Assembly (NCBI GenBank): GCA_046154185.1
Contig: JBJXGE010000068.1
Coordinates: 1-64,000, forward strand
DNA length: 64,000 bases
Source: JBJXGE01 sp046154185
GTDB lineage: Bacteria > Planctomycetota > UBA8108 > UBA1146 > JAJFFE01
Reading direction: 5' to 3'
Part shown: positions 52,094 to 59,994 of the stretch, piece by piece
Numbering within the stretch: the first letter of the stretch is position 1
How the letters are laid out: the number at the start of each line of letters is the position of its first letter
Notes under the pieces: model-generated
Told to the model about the DNA's origin: nothing
What the model saw: only the letters and a program-made list of their open reading frames with translations
Databases searched by the model: none
Position numbers and translations under genes: made by a program

Positions 52094-53656
52094 CTATTCC
52101 CACTCAATGGTGGCCGGCGGCTTCGAGGAAATGTCGAGCACAACGCGGTTAATGCCTTTGACCTCATTGACGATGCGATTGGCGATGTTCTGCAGAATCG
52201 TCTGCGGCAAATAGACCCAGTCGGCGGTCATGCCGTCGCTCGATTCGACCATGCGCAGCGCGACGACGTTTTCGTATGTGCGTTGATCACCTTGCACGCC
52301 GACCGTTTGCACCGGCAACAGCACCGCGAAACTCTGCCACAGGCGCCGGTAGTCGGTGTACTCGCGGAGTTCCTCTTGCACGACTTGGTCGGCGCGTCGC
52401 AACACCTCGAGGCGCGGCGCCGTGACCTCGCCGATGATCCGGATCGCGAGGCCGGGGCCCGGAAACGGCTGCCGGCTGATGATTTCGTCGGGCAGCCCCA
52501 GCTCGCGTCCCATACGCCGCGCCTCGTCTTTGAACAAGTAACGCAACGGTTCCACCAATTCGAAGCCGAGGTCCTTCGGCAATCCGCCGACATTGTGATG
52601 CGTCTTGATCGTCACCGACGGTCCGTCTTTGAACGGCGAGTGGCTCTCGATGACATCCGGGTAGAGCGTGCCCTGTGCCAGAAAGCGCGCGCCCGGGATA
52701 TCCGCCGCGGCGCGCCGAAACTCTTCGATGAATTGGTGACCGATCTTGATGCGCTTTTGCTCGGGATCCGTGACTCCCGCGAGCGCCGCCAAAAAACGCT
52801 GCGACGCATCGATGCGGCGAAAGTCGAGACCGAAGCGCTGTCGAAAAGTGTTTTCGACCTGGTCCGCTTCGCCGGCCCGCAACACGCCGTTATCGATGAA
52901 GAAGCAGGTCAATCGATTGCCGATGGCGCGACTCGCGAGGAGCGCCACTACTGACGAATCGACACCGCCCGAAAGCGCGCACACGACACGACCCTCGGTG
53001 CCAACTTTGGCGCGGATCTCGGCGATGCTGCGCTCGATGTAATCGCCGATCTCCCAGTCGCCCGTGAATCGACAGACGCGGTACAAGAAATTATTGATGA
53101 TCTTGCCGTCGTCTTTGGTGTGCGTGACTTCAGGGTGAAACTGCAGGCCATAAAAATTACCGGACTTTTGGCGCACGACCGCGAGTGGGCTGTTGCGCGT
53201 GTGGGCCAGCGTCTGAAAACTATCCGCGACCTTCGTGACTTGATCGCCGTGGCTCATCCACACTTGAATTTTCGCCGGGAGGCCGTGAAAGAGCGGATCC
53301 TTGTCGACATCGATGTAGAGGGGCGCATGTCCATACTCGCGCTCTTCGGACGGCACCACCGTGCCGCCGAGAACTTGGCAACCGAGCTGCATGCCATAGC
53401 AGATGCCGAGCACGGGCACTCCGAGTTGCAGAATTTCCGGATCGAGCGTGGGCGCGCCGGTCTCGTACGTGCCGCACGGACCGCCCGACAGAATCACGCC
53501 CTTGAGCGCGCGCCCTCGCAAATCCGCTGCGCGCGTCCGATGCGGCAAGATCTCGCAATAGACGCGGTTTTCACGGACGCGACGCGCGATGAGTTGGCTG
53601 TACTGCGAGCCGTAGTCGATGATGGCGCAGAATTCGTTGGCCTTGGCGTCGGACAT
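52094..53656 (-). CDS. guaA: GMP synthase (glutamine-hydrolysing)
   Basis: The 520-residue two-domain enzyme makes GMP from XMP, ATP and glutamine. The N-terminal class I amidotransferase has the nucleophile in GICYGMQLGCQ (about 83) and FHPEVTHT. The ATP-pyrophosphatase domain has the P-loop SGGVDSSV (about 230). The C-terminus ends in the family's KPPATIEWE. It follows guaB at 116 bases, forming the classic guaBA pair. Confidence 0.96.
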   Translation of the reverse strand: MSDAKANEFCAIIDYGSQYSQLIARRVRENRVYCEILPHRTRAADLRGRALKGVILSGGPCGTYETGAPTLDPEILQLGVPVLGICYGMQLGCQVLGGTVVPSEEREYGHAPLYIDVDKDPLFHGLPAKIQVWMSHGDQVTKVADSFQTLAHTRNSPLAVVRQKSGNFYGLQFHPEVTHTKDDGKIINNFLYRVCRFTGDWEIGDYIERSIAEIRAKVGTEGRVVCALSGGVDSSVVALLASRAIGNRLTCFFIDNGVLRAGEADQVENTFRQRFGLDFRRIDASQRFLAALAGVTDPEQKRIKIGHQFIEEFRRAAADIPGARFLAQGTLYPDVIESHSPFKDGPSVTIKTHHNVGGLPKDLGFELVEPLRYLFKDEARRMGRELGLPDEIISRQPFPGPGLAIRIIGEVTAPRLEVLRRADQVVQEELREYTDYRRLWQSFAVLLPVQTVGVQGDQRTYENVVALRMVESSDGMTADWVYLPQTILQNIANRIVNEVKGINRVVLDISSKPPATIEWE

Positions 53657-53772
53657 CGAGCCTCGTCTTTCTCAAAGATCCGGCGCGCCATTCTGCGCGC
53701 CCACCGAACTCATCCCACACCGACACGGCCGGCTCAAGACGTGCGCAGGATCCTATTGCGCAACACTCGCGT

Positions 53773-55284
53773 TCACTGCCCGGCCGGCTTCTCACGCTTT
53801 CCCATACTCGGACGCTCGTACGAATAAAGCCCGTGTATTCCGCCTTCGCGCTGTGCCGACCCGGTCCGCAACTCGAACTTGAGCTGGTCCGCATAGAGCG
53901 CGCGGTGCAGCGCCGGAACATCGCGTACACCGATGTCTTGGAACGAATGCCGCAAGCCCTGCGTCAAATACGGGATCAAATTCCGCACGGAGCCTTTGTC
54001 GACGACGAATCCCGAGACGCCTTGCGCGACGCGAATCTGCTCCGTGTCGGCAAAGTAACGTTTGCCGCCGCCCGCTTCCATCGCTTCGATTGACGCCATG
54101 CCGCGATAACGTTTGAGTCGCACGCCGTTTTGATAGTAGTAGTCGCCGGGCGCTTCGCTCGTGCCGGCAAACATGCGTCCCATCATCACCGCGCTCGCAC
54201 CGAGCGCGAGCGCCTTGACGATGTCGCCGATGTCGCCGAGTCCGCCGTCCGCGATGACCGGCACACCGGCTTCGTTGCAGTGGAGCGCACAGTGGTAGAC
54301 GGCGGCGGCTTGGCCACGCCCGACCGCCATGGTTTCTTGCGTCGTGCAAATCGATCCGGGCCCCATGCCGACGCGGATGGCGTCGGCGCCGGCCGCGATC
54401 AGCGATTGGCATTGGCGCTGCGTGACGACGTTACCCGCGATCAACTGCAAGTGCGGATGCGCCCGCTTTACGTACTTGAGCATCTCGATCTGATAGATCG
54501 AGTCGCCTTGCGCCGCATCGATGACGAGCACGTCGACGCCGGCTTGCACCAGCGCTTCGAGCCGATCGCGATCTTCATTGCGCGTCGACAGCGCGGCACC
54601 CGCGATGAGTTGCCGCGAGTTGCTCTTCACCGACTCGGGATAGTCGCGACTCTTCTTGATGTCGGTACGTGAGACCAGCGCCCACAGCCGGCCTTCCTCG
54701 TCGAGAATCGGCAGCTTGCCCTTTTTGGCGTTCTTGAGGATCTCATTCGCTTCGCGCAGCGAGATGCCGCGGCGCGCCGTGACGAGTTGCGTCGTCATGA
54801 CGTCCCGCAGCGGCCGATCGAGGTTTTTTTCGAAGTCGATGTCGCGATTCGTGACGATACCGATGAGCTTGCCCTTGGCGTCGCCGGTGTCGGTCACGGG
54901 AATTCCCGAGTAGCCGTGCTTCTCTTTGACGGCGAGCAAGTCGCGCACGGTATTGGTCGGGCCGAGCACCATCGGGTCCATAATGAACCCATTCTCGAAC
55001 CGCTTCACCCTGCGCACGAGCGTCGCTTGCTCGTCGATGGAGTTGTTGTAGTGGATGAAGCCGATCCCGCCGAGAAGCGCCAAATGGATCGCCATTTCGG
55101 CTTCCGTCACCGTGTCCATCGGCGACGAAGTGAGCGGGTTGTTGAGTGTGATCTCGCGCGTGAGCTTAGTTTTGAGTGAGACGTCCTGCAGCGAGAAGTC
55201 GATATGACCCGGCAGAATGATGATGTCGTCGTAGCTCAAACTCTGCCGAGCCTGAAAAAGCTCGCGGGCGGTGACGCCATCCAT
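53773..55284 (-). CDS. guaB: IMP dehydrogenase
   Basis: The 503-residue enzyme oxidises IMP to XMP, the first committed step of GMP synthesis. It has an N-terminal barrel part, two inserted CBS domains (about 115-235), the active-site Cys in GPGSICTTQ (about 315) and the flap region near YRGMASIEAM. ATG 55284 is chosen over GTG 55293, because AAGAGGGG lies eight bases ahead and the GTG would sit within it. It is the first gene of the minus-strand operon, behind a good sigma-70 promoter and a leader of about 165 bases. Confidence 0.96.
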   Translation of the reverse strand: MDGVTARELFQARQSLSYDDIIILPGHIDFSLQDVSLKTKLTREITLNNPLTSSPMDTVTEAEMAIHLALLGGIGFIHYNNSIDEQATLVRRVKRFENGFIMDPMVLGPTNTVRDLLAVKEKHGYSGIPVTDTGDAKGKLIGIVTNRDIDFEKNLDRPLRDVMTTQLVTARRGISLREANEILKNAKKGKLPILDEEGRLWALVSRTDIKKSRDYPESVKSNSRQLIAGAALSTRNEDRDRLEALVQAGVDVLVIDAAQGDSIYQIEMLKYVKRAHPHLQLIAGNVVTQRQCQSLIAAGADAIRVGMGPGSICTTQETMAVGRGQAAAVYHCALHCNEAGVPVIADGGLGDIGDIVKALALGASAVMMGRMFAGTSEAPGDYYYQNGVRLKRYRGMASIEAMEAGGGKRYFADTEQIRVAQGVSGFVVDKGSVRNLIPYLTQGLRHSFQDIGVRDVPALHRALYADQLKFELRTGSAQREGGIHGLYSYERPSMGKREKPAGQ

Positions 55285-55318
55285 GATTGCCACCCCTCTT
55301 CAGGTCAGACATTTCAAA

Positions 55319-55443
55319 TCGAGTGCAGTCTACTCGACGACTGCCGGCGATCAGGACGGCGCGCCTAGTGGAGATGCGAAACTCGGTCGATTGTGGCATC
55401 GACGTCGAATTTCGTCAGGTCGAAAGCAAGCGGGTCGCCGGCA
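55319..55443 (-). promoter_or_regulatory. Foldable 5' leader of guaB
   Basis: A hairpin TCGAGT-(7)-ACTCGA (55319-55337) lies just upstream of the guaB ribosome-binding site. A long-range 9-bp repeat pairs TGCCGGCGA (55342-55350) with TCGCCGGCA (55435-55443), enclosing 84 bases. It resembles a regulated leader, but matches no riboswitch I know. Confidence 0.4.
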
Positions 55444-55455
55444 AGGAAAGGCAAA

Positions 55456-55483
55456 ATCATAGAAAGGTCGGGTTGGATGTCAA
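55456..55483 (-). promoter_or_regulatory. Sigma-70 promoter of the guaB operon
   Basis: On the minus strand a perfect -35 TTGACA (55478-55483) is followed after 16 bases by TATGAT (55456-55461, five of six consensus). Transcription should begin near 55449, about 165 bases before ATG 55284. Confidence 0.65.
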
Positions 55484-55714
55484 GGCAGCGGCTGCGACAA
55501 CGGGTATCTGCATCTCCTCGATCCGCACGTTTTCTTCACGCCAGCGGGCGGGTATGCTCTGCAAGCTTGGACCCCGACCCCTGGAATGGACCGACGCGCG
55601 GCCGAATCCGCGCGTGCCTACGAACTTCGTTCGCAGTCGAGCGCACCTGCCGTGTCAGCTTTCGCTGTGCGGTGCGGTGGGCCCGCTCTCCTACCAAATG
55701 CCGAGAGGATTGGA

Positions 55715-56755
55715 ATGGCCTTCGCCTCCGAACGCGACCCCCGACCCGCGCCCGAGATCACTTCCGCCGACGATCTCGAGTTTGAGCGCATCCAATCCGC
55801 GGCGCGGAAGCTCCGCGAGCAACTCGGCCTCGTCATCGTCGGGCAAGAAGAGGTGATCGAGCAGTTACTCGCGTCGCTGTTCGCCGGGGGCCACTCGTTG
55901 CTCGTCGGCGTCCCCGGGTTGGCGAAGACGCTCATGATCAGCACGCTGGCGCGCACGCTTTCGCTGAGCTTCTCCCGGATTCAATTCACACCGGATCTCA
56001 TGCCCTCCGATATCACCGGCACCGAGGTGATTCAGGATGATCGCGCGACCGGCGAACGCCGTTTTCAATTCCTCAAAGGCCCGATCTTCGCGAACGTGAT
56101 TCTTGCCGACGAGATCAATCGCACGCCGCCGAAGACGCAAGCGGCGTTGCTGGAAGCCATGCAGGAGAAGCAAGTGACGGTCGGTGGCCATAAGCACGTG
56201 TTGGCCGCGCCGTTCTTCGTGCTCGCGACGCAGAACCCGATCGAACAAGAAGGCACGTACCCGTTGCCCGAAGCGCAACTCGACCGCTTCATGTTCAATA
56301 TTCGCGTCGGCTATCCGAGCGCGGACGAAGAACTTCGCATCATGAAGCAAACCACGAGCGGTCAGACTTCGGAGTTGACGAGCGTGCTCGATGGCGCCGA
56401 GATCTTGCGACTCCAGCAGCTCGTGCGCCGCGTGCCGGTCGCCGACGAAGTCATCCGTTACGCGCTGCGCCTGACGCGGGCGACGCGGGTCAGTACTGCC
56501 GAGGCGTTGGCGAGCGTGCGCGAGCACATTTCGTGGGGTGCCGGGCCGCGCGCAGGCCAATACTTGATTCTCGGCGCGAAGGCGCGCGCGATTCTCGAGG
56601 GTCGTTCGCACGTGAGCTACGACGATGTGCGCCACGTCGCGCACCCGGTGCTGCGCCACCGAATTCTCACGAATTTCGCCGCGGAAGCGGAGGGCGTCAC
56701 GTCCGACTCCGTCATCACTCGACTGCTGGAGGAAATCCCAGTCCATGGCAGTTGA
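55715..56755 (+). CDS. MoxR-family AAA+ ATPase
   Basis: The 346-residue MoxR ATPase has Walker A GVPGLAKT (about 64), the TPDLMPSDITG segment, Walker B NVILADEINR, sensor FVLATQNPIEQEGTYPLPEAQLDRF, and the C-terminal lid domain. MoxR proteins act as chaperones with partner VWA proteins, often to insert metal or mature complexes. ATG 55715 with GAGAGGAT is chosen over a longer frame. It starts a five-gene operon; the DUF58 gene overlaps its 3' end by 11 bases. Confidence 0.93.
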   Translation: MAFASERDPRPAPEITSADDLEFERIQSAARKLREQLGLVIVGQEEVIEQLLASLFAGGHSLLVGVPGLAKTLMISTLARTLSLSFSRIQFTPDLMPSDITGTEVIQDDRATGERRFQFLKGPIFANVILADEINRTPPKTQAALLEAMQEKQVTVGGHKHVLAAPFFVLATQNPIEQEGTYPLPEAQLDRFMFNIRVGYPSADEELRIMKQTTSGQTSELTSVLDGAEILRLQQLVRRVPVADEVIRYALRLTRATRVSTAEALASVREHISWGAGPRAGQYLILGAKARAILEGRSHVSYDDVRHVAHPVLRHRILTNFAAEAEGVTSDSVITRLLEEIPVHGS

Positions 56756-57647
56756 TAACGCGAGCCGATATCTCGATCCGCGCGAGCTTTCGAAAGTGGC
56801 GCGGCTCGAGATTCGCGCGCGGTTAGTGGTCGAGGGATTCATCTCGGGTCTTCACCGCAGCCCGTATCACGGCGCCAGCGTCGAGTTCGCGGAGTACCGC
56901 GAATACGTGCCGGGCGACGACATTCGACACATCGACTGGAAGGTCTATGGTCGGTCGGACCGCTACTACATCAAGCGGTACGAGGAAGAGACGAATCTGC
57001 GCACCGTGATCGTGCTCGACGCGAGCGAGTCGATGACATTCGGCTCGCACGAAATGTCAAAGCTCGAGTACGGCCGCACGCTGGCGGCGGCGCTCGCTTT
57101 CTTGGTGCTCAAGCAACGCGACGCGGTCGGCGCGTTCGTGTTCGATCGCGAAGTGCGGCACGCCGTGCAAGTCGCTTCCAATCCATCGCACTTGCGCGAG
57201 CTGGTCGGCGTGCTCGCGGCCGCGCCGGGGCAAGACGCGACCGATCTCGGCGAGGTGCTGGCGCGCGTTGGCGATCGCTTGCAGCGCAAGAGTCTCGTCG
57301 TGCTGATTAGCGACTTATTCGATGACGTGAGTCGAGTGGAATTCGGTCTCCGTCGGCTGCGGCACGATGGGCATCAAGTGCTCGTCTATCACCTCATGGA
57401 TCCGCAGGAACTAAGTTTTCCGTTTCAACGCATGACGATGTTCGAGGGTATGGAGGGATACGACGACTTGCTCGTCAATCCGCAATCGTTGCGCGAGGCA
57501 TACCTGGCCGAAGTCGAGACCTTCCGCACGCAGGTCAAGAAGAGCTGTCGCAACAATCTCGTCGACTACTGCTCGGTCGATACATCGAATGCGTTCGATG
57601 TCGTGCTACGCGAGTCGCTCGCGGTTACGGCGAGGAGGCGCCGATGA
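56745..57647 (+). CDS. DUF58 protein (MoxR partner with VWA-like fold)
   Basis: The 300-residue protein has the DUF58 signature YVPGDDIRHIDWKVYGR (about 51-67), then a VWA-like core with the MIDAS start VIVLDASESM (about 89-98). DUF58 proteins pair with MoxR ATPases almost universally. GGAGG lies 12 bases ahead of ATG 56745, which is inside moxR. The stop overlaps the next start by four bases. Confidence 0.92.
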   Translation: MAVDNASRYLDPRELSKVARLEIRARLVVEGFISGLHRSPYHGASVEFAEYREYVPGDDIRHIDWKVYGRSDRYYIKRYEEETNLRTVIVLDASESMTFGSHEMSKLEYGRTLAAALAFLVLKQRDAVGAFVFDREVRHAVQVASNPSHLRELVGVLAAAPGQDATDLGEVLARVGDRLQRKSLVVLISDLFDDVSRVEFGLRRLRHDGHQVLVYHLMDPQELSFPFQRMTMFEGMEGYDDLLVNPQSLREAYLAEVETFRTQVKKSCRNNLVDYCSVDTSNAFDVVLRESLAVTARRRR

Positions 57648-59965
57648 GTCTGTCATGGCTCGGCGCAGGATCCATCGCGAACGCGGCGCCGTTCGCCCCG
57701 ACTTTGCTCGAATTCGGCTTTATCAATGCCGCGCTTGCGCCGTTTCTCGCGCTGACTTCAGTGCCGTTGATCATCTACTTGATCAATCGGCAGCGCTATC
57801 GCCGCGTGCACTGGGCCGCGATGGAATTCCTGCTGCGCGCGATGCACAAGAATCGCCGGCGGGTGCGGCTCGAGAATCTGCTGATGCTCATCGTTCGTAC
57901 GTTGGTCGTGCTACTCTTTGTGCTCGGCATGATGCGACCGCTCATGGACTCGGGTGTGATCGCCGACTTGGGCGGCGGCCGGCGCGCCGAAATGACGATC
58001 ATCGACGCGTCGTACAGCATGGGCTATCGCGAAGCCGGCCGTAGCTTGCTCACCGAGGCGACCGAGCTCGCGCGGATGCGCATCGATCAAACGGTGCGGC
58101 AAGGCGATGTCCTCGGACTTTTCGTCGCCGGTGGTTTTCCCGAGAGCCTCCTCAACTCACCTTATTACTACAGCGATGCCGGCCGCGGTCGTGAGTACAT
58201 CGATTTGCTCCAACGCATTGATCTCGTCTACGAAGCTTTCGATGTTCCGGCCACGCTGGAGGCCGTCGCGGCCTGGATCACGGAAAAGGGCGCGGAGGGC
58301 GGCGCCGCGTGGGAGATTCATCTCTATACCGATCTACAGCGGCGCGATTGGTTGGAGCCGGATGGCGCGCTGCGCTCCGGCGTGCGCGAGGCGCTTGACC
58401 GCTTGACCCAACTGCGGACGGTCATTTTTCTCCATGTGCTCGGTCCCGACCGCACGCGGAACGCAACGGTCGCGAAGCTCGAGGGGCTCAATCCACTCGT
58501 CGCCGTCGACATGCCGACTTCGTTTCAAGTCACGGTGCAAAATGGTGGCCGCGAAACGCTCGCGGGGCTCGAACTCGAGTTGCTCGTCGACGGCGAATTG
58601 CGCGGTTCGCGCACGGTGCAGCTCGAGCCGCAGGCGACGGTGCAGGTGTCGTTCCCCTACGTGTTTCGCGCCGTCGGCGAGGCGCGTGTGCAGGTGCAAT
58701 TGCGTTCTGATGATCTCGAAGAAGACAACAGTCGCGCGCGCGTGATCGAAGTGCGCGAGTCCGTGCGAGTTTTTCTTGCCGACGGCGGCGGTCCCGACAG
58801 CGAAGACGTGGATTTCCTGACGGCAGCGCTCGAGCCGGAATCGAGCGAGTTCGGCGGGGTACGGCTCACGCCGTATCGCCTCGACGTGATCAGCGCGGAC
58901 CGCTTGCTGAACGCGACGCTGACGGAAGCCGAAGTGTTGATCATCACGAACGTCGCTAGCCTTAGTCCGGCCGAGAGCGACGCGATCGGCGCGTTCGTCG
59001 CGCGCGGTGGCGGCGTGTTGCTCTTCCTTGGGGAACGCGTGCAGGCAGATAACTATCGTGAACACGCTTATCGCGACGGGACGTATTGGTTGCCCTTCGC
59101 GCCTGGCGCGGCGCTGGTCCATGACGCGAGCAAATTCACATTCGGCTGGGAGATCGTCGCGCGGACGCATCCCGCGTTCGCGTTTTTGGCCGAGAATCCC
59201 GATGCCGGCATCGGCGATGTCGCGATTCACGGTTACTGGAAACCGGCGGTCTCGCCGCCCGACGATGCCGTGTTGGTGCGCGTCAAGGACTTTGATCGGA
59301 CGCCGGCGGTCGTCGAAGGACGCTACCAAGATGGTCGCGTGCTGGTCGTCAACATGGGCGCCGATCGAACGTGGAGCAACATGCCCGTGTCGCCCGCCTA
59401 CCTGTGTCTGATCCAGGAAGCGTTACCCTACTTGTCGGCCGCGCGCGCCGCGTCGCGCAATCTGTCGATCGGCGAGCGCTACGAGCGCGTGATTCCTTCC
59501 GAAGAGTACGCGCCGCAGGTGCTCTTGTTTCGACCCGGCGGCACTGGACTCCCGCTCGAACTCAACCCACGCGCCGACCAGAAATCCTTTGATTTGCGCG
59601 TGCCGGCGCAACGTCAGCCCGGACTTTATGAGCTGCGCTTCGGCGGCCGCGCGGGCGCGGACGGCGCGACCGAGTCGCGTTGGCTCGCGTTCAATGCGGA
59701 TCCCGCGGAAGGTCAACTCGAGCGCATTCCTCAGCAGGAGCTTGCCGATTTGTTGCCGCAACTCAAGTTCGCCGATTCGAGCCGCGAGGCGGGTGACAGC
59801 CCGGCGAAGAGCGCGCCGAGCGGCGAATTGTGGCGCTTGATTTTTTACACGGTGTTAGGGCTGCTCGTTACCGAGAGCGTCCTTGCGCGATACTTTTCGG
59901 GTCGATCAGCGGCGCGCGCGCCACTTGCGGAGGGAGTCGCCAATGAGCGATCACGCCGACCATAA
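57644..59965 (+). CDS. BatA-domain membrane protein with VWA-like region
   Basis: The 773-residue protein has two N-terminal membrane helices framing the BatA signature (VPLIIYLINRQRYRRVHWAA, about 45-64, then a helix near 85-105). A VWA-like domain follows, with DASYSMG (about 124), then beta-sandwich regions. A C-terminal helix (about 735-752) follows a glutamine-amidotransferase-like segment (EVLIITNVASLSPAE, about 425). Bat proteins were linked to aerotolerance and to periplasmic stress. It probably works with MoxR and DUF58 at the inner membrane. It overlaps DUF58 by four bases. Confidence 0.82.
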   Translation: MSLSWLGAGSIANAAPFAPTLLEFGFINAALAPFLALTSVPLIIYLINRQRYRRVHWAAMEFLLRAMHKNRRRVRLENLLMLIVRTLVVLLFVLGMMRPLMDSGVIADLGGGRRAEMTIIDASYSMGYREAGRSLLTEATELARMRIDQTVRQGDVLGLFVAGGFPESLLNSPYYYSDAGRGREYIDLLQRIDLVYEAFDVPATLEAVAAWITEKGAEGGAAWEIHLYTDLQRRDWLEPDGALRSGVREALDRLTQLRTVIFLHVLGPDRTRNATVAKLEGLNPLVAVDMPTSFQVTVQNGGRETLAGLELELLVDGELRGSRTVQLEPQATVQVSFPYVFRAVGEARVQVQLRSDDLEEDNSRARVIEVRESVRVFLADGGGPDSEDVDFLTAALEPESSEFGGVRLTPYRLDVISADRLLNATLTEAEVLIITNVASLSPAESDAIGAFVARGGGVLLFLGERVQADNYREHAYRDGTYWLPFAPGAALVHDASKFTFGWEIVARTHPAFAFLAENPDAGIGDVAIHGYWKPAVSPPDDAVLVRVKDFDRTPAVVEGRYQDGRVLVVNMGADRTWSNMPVSPAYLCLIQEALPYLSAARAASRNLSIGERYERVIPSEEYAPQVLLFRPGGTGLPLELNPRADQKSFDLRVPAQRQPGLYELRFGGRAGADGATESRWLAFNADPAEGQLERIPQQELADLLPQLKFADSSREAGDSPAKSAPSGELWRLIFYTVLGLLVTESVLARYFSGRSAARAPLAEGVANERSRRP

Positions 59966-59994
59966 GTGGATCGACGAGTGCGAAGGAGCCGAGC

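Larger units (their letters stand above)
55285..55714. other. 430-base divergent region: guaB leader/promoter and moxR upstream sequence
   Basis: There is no supported gene. The left part is the guaB leader with two inverted repeats. The sigma-70 promoter of guaB is at 55456-55483. The right half precedes moxR; the only core element I can suggest there is a weak TTTTCT-17-TATGCT (55530-55558, plus strand). GAGAGGAT at about 55702 is the moxR ribosome-binding site. Confidence 0.5.
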
